DNA of 64,000 nucleotides, taken from positions 1-64,000 of the forward strand of contig JAGQLQ010000001.1 of the NCBI GenBank assembly GCA_020429235.1, written 5' to 3'. Below, one piece after another: positions 26,409 to 35,066 of this stretch; the stretch's first letter is position 1, and each line of letters starts with the position of its first letter. The notes beneath the pieces were generated by a model. It had not been told where the DNA came from. It saw nothing but the letters and a program-made list of their open reading frames with translations, and did not search any database. This stretch comes from Candidatus Peregrinibacteria bacterium. GTDB lineage: Bacteria; Patescibacteriota; Gracilibacteria; UBA1369. The translations under genes were made by a program, and so were the position numbers.

Positions 26409-26485
26409 GCACCCGTAGCTCAGCTGGATAGAGCGCTGGCTTGCGGAGCCAGAGGTCATAGGTTCGACTCCTGTCGGGTGCACCA
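26409..26485 (+). tRNA. tRNA-Arg (GCG anticodon)
   Basis: Complete cloverleaf: acceptor GCACCCG/CGGGTGC, D arm with AGCTCAGCTGGATAGAGC, anticodon stem CTGGC/GCCAG with loop TTGCGGA (anticodon GCG, reading CGC and CGU), T arm with GGTTCGACTCC, and encoded CCA (26483-26485). A promoter TTGCAC (26367) -16- TACATT (26389) precedes it. A GCG rather than inosine-modified ACG anticodon is unusual among bacteria. Confidence 0.96.
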
Positions 26486-26511
26486 TTTCAGAATAAATCC
26501 CAGACGAGCCT

Positions 26512-27213
26512 CTAGGATTTATTTGATTGGAAATTTTTCTTGTCTCCTTTGGTCATAACAGGACTATCACCCGCAAAAACTGCTTCGACATTACCTTTCA
26601 AAAAGGCCTGTCGAACCTCTTCTCCAAAATCCATAGCATTCATATCTGGAAAACGCAGCGTCCCATACCAGGTAGCAAGCCTCTCCACTCCGTCAAGTGT
26701 TAAACTATGAATCCCATTACAAACAATGGCATTTCCTTTCACCTTTCCAGTAACACATGAAAGCAAATATTCCGAAGCCGCTTCTACCGTAAGAGTTCCC
26801 TTTTCAACTTCCTGATTGCCCGACTTGGCCGGAATCGTATCTCTATCCTCCTCCAGTTCAAGCTGTTTCGCCAAAGGGCTTAAAATTTCAATTCGCGATT
26901 CCAAAAGAGCCATACGCCTACGAAGTCTATTCAGCTCAATCTGACTTGCTACAAGCTGATTCTGGGCAGCTCTCCACACCTCTCCACGGATATGACTCAC
27001 ATAAGCTTCATCATCCAACAAAACATTCATTCCCTCATTCAGCAAGACATGATGAATACGACTCTTTTGCATCTCTCTTTCAGGCAAAAGTGAATGCACG
27101 CGCCGAACCCCGGACTCTTTTCGATTCCATTTTCGATGGCGATCCCCACCAACAACTATTGCCCCATCTTCGTCCCGCATATCATCAAACCCCTTTTCTG
27201 GAGTACCTGCCAT
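26512..27213 (-). CDS. Unknown 233-residue protein
   Basis: I do not recognise this protein. No membrane helix or signal peptide is seen. The first ~60 residues are basic and Gly/Asp-rich. Residues about 85-120 form a probable coiled coil (NQLVASQIELNRLRRRMALLESRIEIL). The C-terminal 80 residues look globular. The frame is open to a TTG at 27252, but that codon lies in the T tail of the rpe terminator, so ATG 27213 is the likelier start. It stops 27 bp after the tRNA-Arg gene and is convergent with it. Confidence 0.55.
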   Translation of the reverse strand: MAGTPEKGFDDMRDEDGAIVVGGDRHRKWNRKESGVRRVHSLLPEREMQKSRIHHVLLNEGMNVLLDDEAYVSHIRGEVWRAAQNQLVASQIELNRLRRRMALLESRIEILSPLAKQLELEEDRDTIPAKSGNQEVEKGTLTVEAASEYLLSCVTGKVKGNAIVCNGIHSLTLDGVERLATWYGTLRFPDMNAMDFGEEVRQAFLKGNVEAVFAGDSPVMTKGDKKNFQSNKS

Positions 27214-27257
27214 AAACCCGAGAGTAAAAGATTGTGAGCCCAATACTATCAAAAATA

Positions 27258-27284
27258 AAACAGCCCCTCAAGAAGGGGCTGTTT
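27258..27284 (-). terminator. Terminator of the prs-rpe operon
   Basis: AAACAGCCCCT (27258-27268) pairs with AGGGGCTGTTT (27274-27284), 5-nt loop. On the minus strand it is followed by TATTTTTGATA. It ends the prs-rpiB-like-rpiA-rpe transcript and separates it from the unknown gene at 26512-27213. Confidence 0.9.
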
Positions 27285-27308
27285 ACATGTCAGATTTTTG
27301 TCATATCA

Positions 27309-27932
27309 CTAGCGCAAACTTTCAATTGCAGTCTTGCGATCTTCCGCTCCAAAAATATAAGACCCGGCAACTAAAATCGTCGCTCCAGCTTCAACACACA
27401 GCTTGGCTGTCTCCCCATTCACACCTCCATCAACCTCAATTTCCAGCTCCGGCTTCATCTTACGGAGTTCGCGAATTTTCTCCAAAGCAACCGGTATAAA
27501 TTTCTGACCACCAAATCCCGGATTCACACTCATCACCAAAACCATATCAACATCATCCAAAACATGTTTAATCTCTTCAATTGGCGTAGCCGGATTTATA
27601 GAAACCGCCGCCTTCACCCCCGCAGCTTTAATCTGCTGAATAACCCGATGAAGATGCTTACAGGCTTCAACATGAACGGTAATACTCGCCGCCCCCGCAT
27701 CCACAAAATCATCAATGTACTGTTCCGGATGTTCAATCATTAAATGCAGATCCAATGGAAGTTTTGTCTGGATCTTTCGTACAACCGGCGCACCAAGAGT
27801 AATGTTTGGCACAAAATGACCATCCATCACATCCACATGTAACAAATCCACATACGGTTCAACCGATGCGATCTCTTCATTCAGTTTCCCAAAGTCTGCC
27901 GACAGAATTGATGGTGCGATTTTTACTTTCAT
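27309..27932 (-). CDS. rpe: Ribulose-phosphate 3-epimerase
   Basis: A 207-residue TIM-barrel epimerase that interconverts ribulose 5-phosphate and xylulose 5-phosphate. The N-terminal APSILSADFGKL, the metal-site motifs HVDVMDGHFVPN and DLHLMIEHP, the VNPGFGGQKFI phosphate loop and the EVDGGVN Asp are all intact. It is last in the prs operon, 18 bp after rpiA. Its product xylulose 5-phosphate is the substrate of the phosphoketolase encoded at 32000 and of the split transketolase at 36-39 kb. Confidence 0.96.
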   Translation of the reverse strand: MKVKIAPSILSADFGKLNEEIASVEPYVDLLHVDVMDGHFVPNITLGAPVVRKIQTKLPLDLHLMIEHPEQYIDDFVDAGAASITVHVEACKHLHRVIQQIKAAGVKAAVSINPATPIEEIKHVLDDVDMVLVMSVNPGFGGQKFIPVALEKIRELRKMKPELEIEVDGGVNGETAKLCVEAGATILVAGSYIFGAEDRKTAIESLR

Positions 27933-27950
27933 GGCTTTATTATACCAAAA

Positions 27951-28646
27951 TCAGGCATCTTTTTCCAGAACTCTCATTCCCGATTCACCAGCAACCACAA
28001 CCTTCGTCGCCAAATCCAAAAAGAGCCCGTGCTCTACAACTCCCGGCCGAATAGCCAGCATATCTGCCAGAATATAAGGATCCTCCACTCCACCATCACA
28101 GAAAAGCTTCACCAGATAGTTTCCATTATCGGTCACAACCGGCTCGCCATCTTCATTCCAGAGCTCTGCCTTACACCCTTCCAAAGACTCATTCATCCAT
28201 CGGATAGTAGCGCCATATCCAAACTGCACCACTTCAACCGGAATAAAATCACGGGTCCCCAGCTTTTCCACCAACTTGGAATCATCAACAATAATCACCA
28301 ACTCTTTCGCATGGATCTCTACCATTTTTTCCCGCAGCAAAGCTCTCCCCCAACCCTTCACCAACTGCAGATCCGGATCCACTTCATCCGCTCCATCCAC
28401 CGCCAGATCAATCACTCCATGCTCATCGATTGTTGAAAGTGAAATTCCCAAACTCTTAGCCTGCTCAGCAGTAGCCTCTGACGTTGGAATTCCAACAATA
28501 TTCTCAAGCTCACCATTTTTTAGTTTCTCACCAAGCATATCCACAAAAATCTTGGATGTAGAACCACTTCCAAGTCCCAAAACCATCCCACTCCGAACAA
28601 ATTCCAGTGCTTTTGCTGCCGCCTGCTCTTTGGCTGTCATAAACAA
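27951..28646 (-). CDS. rpiA: Ribose-5-phosphate isomerase A
   Basis: A 231-residue RpiA that interconverts ribose 5-phosphate and ribulose 5-phosphate. Family motifs are clear: GLGSGSTSKIF (phosphate loop), DLAVDGADEVDPDLQLVKGWGRALLREK (catalytic Asp and Lys region) and VIIVDDSKLVEKLG. It lies 3 bp after an RpiB-like fragment in the prs operon. The presence of a complete RpiA makes the degenerate RpiB-like gene dispensable as an enzyme. The second ATG (third codon) would also serve as start. Confidence 0.95.
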   Translation of the reverse strand: MFMTAKEQAAAKALEFVRSGMVLGLGSGSTSKIFVDMLGEKLKNGELENIVGIPTSEATAEQAKSLGISLSTIDEHGVIDLAVDGADEVDPDLQLVKGWGRALLREKMVEIHAKELVIIVDDSKLVEKLGTRDFIPVEVVQFGYGATIRWMNESLEGCKAELWNEDGEPVVTDNGNYLVKLFCDGGVEDPYILADMLAIRPGVVEHGLFLDLATKVVVAGESGMRVLEKDA

Positions 28647-28649
28647 AAA

Positions 28650-28958
28650 TTACGAATGAGATTTACTATCTTTATCCTCATCCTTCTTCCCACCATCCTT
28701 TTCAGAATCAACCGGTTTCTCAAGCTTCTTTCCCTCCTGCGTTCCAAAAAACAAAATCCCCAATGATCCCGGCTCTTCTTGATGAACCTTTTCCATTACT
28801 TCAAATTCAATTCTTTCATAGCTCGTTTCATCACCGTTAAAAATTCCAAGCTCCACACATTGATACCCTTTCTCCTTCAAAAAAGCGATCACCTCTTCAC
28901 GGATTTTATGCGCCTTTTTATCCCCTCCTATATATATGTGTTGTTTTTCTTCTGACAT
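28650..28958 (-). CDS. Truncated RpiB-like protein, probably non-catalytic
   Basis: A 102-residue protein whose first ~75 residues resemble the N-terminal half of RpiB/LacAB sugar-phosphate isomerases: IYIGGDKKAHKIREEVIAFLKEKGY, then a GILFFGTQEG segment in place of the usual GILICGTGIG. The active-site Cys is replaced by Phe (residues 70-71), and the His after the first Asp is replaced by Lys. The second half of the family fold is missing and a highly charged Lys/Asp/Glu tail follows. It sits between prs and rpiA with gaps of 15 and 3 bp. It could be a decayed isomerase or a small regulator of its operon partners. Confidence 0.7.
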   Translation of the reverse strand: MSEEKQHIYIGGDKKAHKIREEVIAFLKEKGYQCVELGIFNGDETSYERIEFEVMEKVHQEEPGSLGILFFGTQEGKKLEKPVDSEKDGGKKDEDKDSKSHS

Positions 28959-28973
28959 ACGAATTGTTAAAGA

Positions 28974-29921
28974 TTAATAAGCCTCAGAAACAGATTTCTT
29001 CTTATGAACATTGTGCATTGTCTTGGAAAGAAGTGGTGCCACAGAAAGAACAGTCAGTTCCGGGAACATTTTTTCCGGAGTAAGAGGGATGGAGTTCGTC
29101 ACCACAACCTCTGCGAACTTCGCCGCCTTCAAACGACTTACAGCCGGATCAGAAAAGACCGCATGAGTCGCCGCCAGATACACATCTTTATTGGCTCCAC
29201 GTTTTAACAAAGCCTCTTTCGCGTTCACCACTGTCCCGGCGGTATCCACAAGGTCATCAAAAAGGATACAGGTTTTGTCGGTAACATCTCCAACCACCTG
29301 CGTCACTTCAGAAACATTGTGTGCAGGACGTGTTTTGTGCAAAATCGCCAACTCAGCACCAAGCAGATCAGCAAAACGCTTCGCCATTTTTGTCGCTCCC
29401 GCATCCGGTGCAACCACCACAAGATCATCCAGCTTCTTCTTTTTAAAGTATGACGCAAAAAGCTTATAACAACTTAAATTATCAACAGGAAAATTAAAAA
29501 ATCCCTGTTCCTGGTCAGAGTGCAAACTAATGGTCACCACATGATCCGCTCCCGCAGCACTCAACAAATCCGCGATCAACTTGGCGGTAATCGGTTCACG
29601 AGGAGTCGCCACACGATCCTGACGCGCATACCCAAAATACGGCATCACAATATGGATCCGCTCAGCAAAAGATCGCTTCAAAGAATCAATCAAAATAAAC
29701 AGTTCCATCAAATCTTCATTCACCCGGTCTGTACACGTTTGAATAATATAAACATCCGATCCACGAACAGTCTGCTCAGCCTTGGCATAAATCTCGTTAC
29801 TCGCAAAACGTTTTAAAACAATCGGCTCCACCTTCACCCGCAATAGTTTAGCGATCTCTTCAGCAAGTTCCGGATGAGAAGAACCAGAGAAGATCTTAAA
29901 TGAGTTCGAAAGCATAGCCAT
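28974..29921 (-). CDS. prs: Ribose-phosphate pyrophosphokinase
   Basis: A 315-residue PRPP synthase that makes PRPP from ribose 5-phosphate and ATP for pyrimidine, purine and NAD synthesis. Seen are the N-terminal FSGSSHPELAEEIAKLL segment, MPYFGYARQDR (catalytic loop region with the flexible-loop Arg-Gln-Asp-Arg), VVVAPDAGATKMAKRFAD, and the PRPP-binding CILFDDLVDTAGT. Length is normal. It is first gene of the prs-rpiB-like-rpiA-rpe operon. The promoter is at 29942-29970. Confidence 0.96.
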   Translation of the reverse strand: MAMLSNSFKIFSGSSHPELAEEIAKLLRVKVEPIVLKRFASNEIYAKAEQTVRGSDVYIIQTCTDRVNEDLMELFILIDSLKRSFAERIHIVMPYFGYARQDRVATPREPITAKLIADLLSAAGADHVVTISLHSDQEQGFFNFPVDNLSCYKLFASYFKKKKLDDLVVVAPDAGATKMAKRFADLLGAELAILHKTRPAHNVSEVTQVVGDVTDKTCILFDDLVDTAGTVVNAKEALLKRGANKDVYLAATHAVFSDPAVSRLKAAKFAEVVVTNSIPLTPEKMFPELTVLSVAPLLSKTMHNVHKKKSVSEAY

Positions 29922-29941
29922 AATGTTTGAAAGTTGTCACG

Positions 29942-29970
29942 ATCATAGCAAAGCGCTAACCACAATTCAA
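29942..29970 (-). promoter_or_regulatory. Promoter of the prs operon
   Basis: Minus strand TTGAAT (29970-29965), 17 bp, TATGAT (29947-29942). The predicted start is near 29935, about 14 nt before the prs ATG at 29921. Confidence 0.65.
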
Positions 29971-30038
29971 ACCGACTTCAAGCCACATATACAGAATATA
30001 AATTTTATGGTAAAATATACGGATGTTATAAAATCACA

Positions 30039-31319
30039 ATGCCCTCTACAAAAAAGAATATCGTTATTATAGGAGGTGGACTGTGCGGACTAAAAGTCGC
30101 CACCGAACTGAGCAAAAAGCTCAAACAAACACCGGAAACCTCCAAACACTACCGTCTGGTTGTGGTGAACGACACCAATGTTCACGTCTATCACTCAGAC
30201 CTCTATGAGATTGCTTCGGCCTACAATGAAAAAATCACACAGGCCTGCTTAACCGCGCTCGAAGATTCTGTCTGCATCAAAATCACCGATGTCGCCAAAA
30301 AATCCGGCTTCACTTTTTATCGCGACCGCGTCACAACCATTGATACAGAAACAAAAAAAATCACCTTAAAAAAAAGAGAGACACTCGATTATGAATACCT
30401 GGTCGTTGCGGTCGGAAGTGTCACCAACTATTACAATATCCCCGGCATTGAAGATCACTCATTCCCTCTCAAAGAGCTCACCGACGCCCTGACCATTAAC
30501 TGCCACCTGGATCAACTCTTTCAGGAAAGAGCAGAGAAAAAGAACGACGAAAAAGTGTGCATTGCCATTGGCGGTGGTGGAGCAACGGGTATCGAATTTT
30601 CTTGTGAATTGATTGGATTCCTGAACAAACTCTCAAAAAAATACTCTTTCTCACGCAAAGATGTTGATCTTTCCATTATTGATGGTGGATACGAATTCTT
30701 AAAACTTGGAAAAAAGCCGAACCAAATTGTAAAAAAACGTCTGAAAAAGCTTGGCATTAAACCAATGCAGGGAACCTATATAAAAGGATACGAAAACGGC
30801 AACCTGATTCTGGAAGATAAAAAAACAAAAAAAACTTCCACTCAAAAAAATGATGTCCTCATTTGGACAGGTGGAATCAAAGCCAATCCTCTGCTCCAAT
30901 CTTTTAGCAAGCTCAACAAATATGGTGAACTGGATGTCAACGAAATGCTGGAATGCACAGCTTATCCAAACATATTTGCCGGCGGAGATAATGCCACTAT
31001 CACTCATCCAAAAACCGGTGAATTCATTCCAAAAACCGGACAGTTCGCTGCTCAGGAAGGAAAAATTATTGCCTATAACATCTGGGCTGACATCAACAAA
31101 CAGTACAAAAAACAGTTCAAACCTCTCCTCAAAGGATACCTTGTCCCGCTTGGAGGAAAAAGATACATGTTCATTCGCGGGAACATTGTATTCAGTGGAA
31201 TAATCCCTTTCCTTATGAAGAAGGTGCTTGATATAATGTACTTTAACTGGTACATGCCGCTGACAACAGCAGTAACGCGCATCTTTACCAAGGAAAAAAT
31301 ATTCGTCCAAAATGACTAA
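30039..31319 (+). CDS. NADH dehydrogenase II-like flavoprotein
   Basis: A 426-residue pyridine-nucleotide:disulphide-type flavoprotein most like type II NADH dehydrogenase. The FAD-binding IVIIGGGLCGLKVATEL is at about residues 8-24. The NADH-binding site is CIAIGGGGATGIEFSCEL near 178-195. The second FAD motif is IFAGGDNATI near 325. A hydrophobic/amphipathic C-terminus (about 380-410, FSGIIPFLMKKVLDIMYFNWY) is typical of membrane-peripheral NDH-2. It probably oxidises NADH with a quinone or other acceptor. No other respiratory gene is in the window. Its stop overlaps the next gene by 8 bp. Confidence 0.88.
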   Translation: MPSTKKNIVIIGGGLCGLKVATELSKKLKQTPETSKHYRLVVVNDTNVHVYHSDLYEIASAYNEKITQACLTALEDSVCIKITDVAKKSGFTFYRDRVTTIDTETKKITLKKRETLDYEYLVVAVGSVTNYYNIPGIEDHSFPLKELTDALTINCHLDQLFQERAEKKNDEKVCIAIGGGGATGIEFSCELIGFLNKLSKKYSFSRKDVDLSIIDGGYEFLKLGKKPNQIVKKRLKKLGIKPMQGTYIKGYENGNLILEDKKTKKTSTQKNDVLIWTGGIKANPLLQSFSKLNKYGELDVNEMLECTAYPNIFAGGDNATITHPKTGEFIPKTGQFAAQEGKIIAYNIWADINKQYKKQFKPLLKGYLVPLGGKRYMFIRGNIVFSGIIPFLMKKVLDIMYFNWYMPLTTAVTRIFTKEKIFVQND

Positions 31320-31974
31320 TATTCGGGATGCAGAAGGATACATTTTTGACCTCGATGGCACCCTGGCAGTAAGCCAGCATTTTCACTTTGAAGCGTATCG
31401 GCAGCTCTTTGCCGAAAACGGAATTGAATACTCATTAAAAGATGATGTTTCCCTCTACAACGGACAGGGATCAGAAAAAATTATCCCTCACATTTTTGAA
31501 AAACACGACCAAAAACTCTCAACCGATCAGGTTCGTGAAATGATTATGCGCAAACGCAACATCTACAAAGAGTTGATTGAAAATAGCGAAATTCAACCAG
31601 TCCCGGGAGCGGAAAAATTTTTGAATATCCTTTCCGCTGAAAAGAAAAAAATTATTGTTGCTACCGGCAACCGCCTGGAACCATCGAAAAAAATTCTCAA
31701 AAAGATTGGGCTGGAACAGTTTTTTAAAAACATTATTTCCGTAGAGGATGTAAGTGAGCCCAAACCATCGCCAGAAACATTCCTGCTCGCCATGAACGAA
31801 TTAGGATTAGAGCCGAAGCAGTGTATAATATTTGAAGATGCCGTGAGCGGGGTACGTGCAGCAAAAGCTGCTAACATGTATTGCGTTGGCATAACCACCA
31901 GCACAGAAAAAGAACGATTAGCTCACGCAGGTGCGGACAAAATCATCGCCGACTACACAGAACTCCTGTCATAA
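31312..31974 (+). CDS. HAD-superfamily phosphatase/phosphomutase
   Basis: A 220-residue HAD hydrolase of the beta-phosphoglucomutase-like subgroup. Motif I FDLDGTLAVS is at residues 12-21 with both Asp; motif II is VATGN; the motif III Lys is in EPKPSPE; motif IV is IIFEDAVSGVRAAKAANM. A helical cap lies between motifs I and II (about 22-90). The substrate is a small phosphorylated compound that cannot be deduced. It is translationally coupled to the NDH-2-like gene (8-bp overlap) and lies 25 bp before the phosphoketolase gene, so all three are probably one transcript. Confidence 0.9.
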   Translation: MTNIRDAEGYIFDLDGTLAVSQHFHFEAYRQLFAENGIEYSLKDDVSLYNGQGSEKIIPHIFEKHDQKLSTDQVREMIMRKRNIYKELIENSEIQPVPGAEKFLNILSAEKKKIIVATGNRLEPSKKILKKIGLEQFFKNIISVEDVSEPKPSPETFLLAMNELGLEPKQCIIFEDAVSGVRAAKAANMYCVGITTSTEKERLAHAGADKIIADYTELLS

Positions 31975-31999
31975 CAAAATAAAATCTAACCTTCAAATC

Positions 32000-34441
32000 A
32001 TGCCGAAAACCAAAGCAGCAGCAAAGACTAAAACGACACGAAAAACATCCCGAAGAAAAAAAACTCCCACCAACAACGCCGCTGCAATCGCATGGTTAGA
32101 AAAATACATCCGCTATACCGACTACCTTGGTGCCGCTCAACTCTATCTCAAAGAGAACCATCTTCTTGAACGCGAGCTGGAACAAAAACACATGAAAGAA
32201 CGCATCCTTGGACACTGGGGAAGCGTGCCAGGACAAAACTTTCTCTACGCACACCTCAACTACCTGATTTCAAAAAAGAAGTGCAGCATGCTCTTCATTG
32301 CCGGACCGGGACACGGAGCACCAGCCGTTTTGGCCAACCTTTTTGCCGAAGGAACCATGGGCGAAGTGTATCCAAAAATGTCTCGCAATCACAAAGGTGT
32401 GTGCAACCTCATTCACGACTTTAGCTGGCCAGGAGGATTTCCAAGTCACACCAATCCCGGAACACCAGGATCCATCTGCGAAGGTGGCGAGTTGGGATAC
32501 TCACTTTCAACCGCGTACGGCGCCGTGATGGACAATCCAGAACTCATTGCAACCTGCGTGGTCGGAGATGGAGAAGCAGAAACCGGACCAATGGCCGCCG
32601 CATGGCACAGCAACAAATATCTGGATCCAAAAACATCTGGAGCAGTCTTGCCAATCGTTTTGGCCAACGGATACAAAATCACCAGCCCGACCATTTACGC
32701 ATCCATGAGTGATAAAGAACTCACCGACCTGTTCCACGGATACGGATATCAGGTTCGCATTGTCCGCGACCTCAAATCGAGCGAGCACAATCACAAAGAC
32801 ATGATTGACGCACTAGAATGGGCGTACGGAGAGATCACCAAAATTCAAAAAGATGCCCGCACCAAAAAAGTACAACCACTCAAACCAAAGTGGCCGATGA
32901 TCGTGTACCGATGTTTGAAAGGATGGGGCGGAGTCAAAATGATGGATGGCAAAAAAATTGAAGGGATGTTCCACTCACATGGAATTCCTGTAAAAGATCC
33001 GCAAACCAACGAAGAACATTTCCAACTCGTGAAAAAATGGCTGGAAAGCTACAAGATTGGAGAACTCCTCAACGACAAAGGTGAACCAAAACCAGCAGTT
33101 TTGAAATACGTTCCAAAAGGCGATCTGCGCATGGGGAAAAATCCTCACACTTACGGCGGACACCGTCGCAAAGAACTCAAACTCCCAGACCCAAAGAAGT
33201 ACGAAATCATCTGCCAGCAAAAAGGATGCCAGGCTGTTGCCAGCAACACCACCGTCGCATCCGAATACTTCCGCGACATTTTCAAACTCAACAAACGGAA
33301 CAAAAACTTCCGCTTCTTCTGCCCGGATGAAACCGAATCCAACAAATTCCTCAAACTGTTCGAAGTCACCAGCCGCGCTTTCATGTGGCCGGTAAAATCG
33401 TACGATGAAAATCTGGCACCAGACGGGCGCGTGATGGAAATGCTTTCAGAACACACCCTCATGGGATGGCTGCAAGGATACCTGCTCACCGGACGCCACG
33501 GATTCTTCGCCACCTACGAAGCCTTCGCCATGATCATCGCCAGCATGGTCGACCAGTATGCCAAATTCGTGAAACAAGCCATGAAACACAAGTGGCACAA
33601 ACCGTACTCATCGCTCAACTTCCTCCTTACCAGTGTGGGATGGCGACAGGAACACAACGGCTACTCACACCAAAACCCAAGCTTCGTCAGCAACGTTTTG
33701 GAAAAACACGGCGACTTCTGCAGCGTCTACTTCCCTGCCGACGCCAACAGTTTGAACGTGATTTTGGAAGACTGTCTGAACCGAACCAACAGCATTAACC
33801 TGATCGTTGCCGGAAAACAAATGATGCCACAATGGCTCACCGTTGCTCAGGCGAAAAAAGAGGTGAAAAACGGAATCGGTATTTGGGATTGGGTCGGAAA
33901 ATCTGCCGCAAAAAATCCAGACGTGGTATTCGCCGCTTCTGGTGATGTGATGGTTGCCGAATGTTTAGCTGCGATCGAACTCCTCAAAGACAAAATCCCA
34001 TCCCTCAAGAGCCGATTTGTGAATGTTTCAGAGCTGACCGCTCTTGGACTTGGTGATGAAAAGAAGAGCCTGCTCGCGCGCCGAAGCTTTGAAAAATACT
34101 TCACCAAAACCAAACCAGTCATCTACAACTTCCACGGATACGTTGGTGCGATCCGCAACCTACTCTTCCCATACGAAGGTCACCACCGATTCTCAATCCA
34201 CGGATACCAGGAAGAAGGAACCACAACCACTCCATTCAACATGATGGTCTGCAACAAAACCGATCGCTACAACCTGGCCATCGACGCGCTTGAACGCGTG
34301 AGTGAGCAGAACAAACAACTCGCCAAAAAAGCCAAACCAGTCATCCGCTTCTGCAAAAACATGCTCCGCAAACACGCGCGCTACATCCAAAAACACGGCC
34401 AAGACATGCCAGAAGTCCTAAACTGGGAGTGGAAGATGTAA
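32000..34441 (+). CDS. xfp: Phosphoketolase (xylulose-5-P/fructose-6-P)
   Basis: An 813-residue thiamine diphosphate enzyme that splits xylulose 5-phosphate (and often fructose 6-phosphate) into acetyl phosphate and a shorter sugar phosphate. Family motifs are FIAGPGHGAPA, SWPGGFPSHTNPGTPGSICEGGELGYSL, the ThDP motif VVGDGEAETGPMA, and QDHNGYSHQ-like RQEHNGYSHQNPSF. The first ~25 residues are an unusual Lys/Thr/Arg-rich extension after ATG 32000. The frame is open to 31931 inside the HAD gene, but ATG 32000 fits better. With rpe, rpiA and the transketolase it gives a route from pentoses to acetyl phosphate. No acetate kinase is in the window. Confidence 0.95.
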   Translation: MPKTKAAAKTKTTRKTSRRKKTPTNNAAAIAWLEKYIRYTDYLGAAQLYLKENHLLERELEQKHMKERILGHWGSVPGQNFLYAHLNYLISKKKCSMLFIAGPGHGAPAVLANLFAEGTMGEVYPKMSRNHKGVCNLIHDFSWPGGFPSHTNPGTPGSICEGGELGYSLSTAYGAVMDNPELIATCVVGDGEAETGPMAAAWHSNKYLDPKTSGAVLPIVLANGYKITSPTIYASMSDKELTDLFHGYGYQVRIVRDLKSSEHNHKDMIDALEWAYGEITKIQKDARTKKVQPLKPKWPMIVYRCLKGWGGVKMMDGKKIEGMFHSHGIPVKDPQTNEEHFQLVKKWLESYKIGELLNDKGEPKPAVLKYVPKGDLRMGKNPHTYGGHRRKELKLPDPKKYEIICQQKGCQAVASNTTVASEYFRDIFKLNKRNKNFRFFCPDETESNKFLKLFEVTSRAFMWPVKSYDENLAPDGRVMEMLSEHTLMGWLQGYLLTGRHGFFATYEAFAMIIASMVDQYAKFVKQAMKHKWHKPYSSLNFLLTSVGWRQEHNGYSHQNPSFVSNVLEKHGDFCSVYFPADANSLNVILEDCLNRTNSINLIVAGKQMMPQWLTVAQAKKEVKNGIGIWDWVGKSAAKNPDVVFAASGDVMVAECLAAIELLKDKIPSLKSRFVNVSELTALGLGDEKKSLLARRSFEKYFTKTKPVIYNFHGYVGAIRNLLFPYEGHHRFSIHGYQEEGTTTTPFNMMVCNKTDRYNLAIDALERVSEQNKQLAKKAKPVIRFCKNMLRKHARYIQKHGQDMPEVLNWEWKM

Positions 34442-34451
34442 AGGTTTCACC

Positions 34452-35066
34452 ATGAAATTCTACCTCTCTTCCTACAAAATTGGTGACGATCCACAGCAGC
34501 TCAAAAACCTGCTGCCCAAAAATTGCAAAGCAGTGTACATATCCAACGCACTCGACTTTGCAAAACCGGAAAGTCAAAAAAAGCATGAGGATTGGGATCT
34601 TCGTGAACTGAAAGCGATTGGCATTGATGCTAAACCACTCGACCTCCGCGACTATTTTGGCAAAAAGGATGATCTTTCATCAAAGCTGCAAGATATTGAT
34701 CTCTTTTACATTAGCGGTGGCAATGTTTTTGATCTCCGCCTCGCCATGAACTTAAGTGGGTTCGATGAAATCCTCCAGTCCCTCCTTTCAACCAAAAAAA
34801 TCTACGCTGGCTATAGCACTGCCGTTTGCGTTCTTTTGCCAACCCTCAAAGGGTATCACATCGTCGATGAACCAAACCTGAAAACCTATGGTGAGCACGA
34901 GACCATTTGGGACGGACTTGGCATAATCAACTGGATGTTCGCACCTCATTTCGAATCCGATCACAGCGAATCAGCTGACATTAATAAAGAAATTGCCTAC
35001 TACCAAAAACACGGCATGAAGTACAAAGCGGTGAGAGATGGAGAGGTGATCATCCTTAAACAGTAA
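34452..35066 (+). CDS. S51-family peptidase-like protein (dipeptidase E-like)
   Basis: A 204-residue class I glutamine amidotransferase-like fold protein of peptidase family S51. The FYISGGNVFDLRLAM segment and the nucleophile elbow GYSTAVCVL (Ser in place of GxSAG) are visible, followed by an APHFESDHSES stretch around the catalytic His. S51 enzymes cleave Asp-X dipeptides or cyanophycin products. It is short for the family, and the elbow GYSTA deviates from the canonical GxSAG, so the activity is uncertain. It follows phosphoketolase by 10 bp. Its end overlaps the convergent S51 paralogue by 11 bp. Confidence 0.75.
   Translation: MKFYLSSYKIGDDPQQLKNLLPKNCKAVYISNALDFAKPESQKKHEDWDLRELKAIGIDAKPLDLRDYFGKKDDLSSKLQDIDLFYISGGNVFDLRLAMNLSGFDEILQSLLSTKKIYAGYSTAVCVLLPTLKGYHIVDEPNLKTYGEHETIWDGLGIINWMFAPHFESDHSESADINKEIAYYQKHGMKYKAVRDGEVIILKQ

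Noticed and set aside
27213-27252. TTG start at 27252 for the unknown gene
   Set aside because: The codon is in the T tail of the rpe terminator, so it would rarely be transcribed in a usable message; ATG 27213 is preferred.
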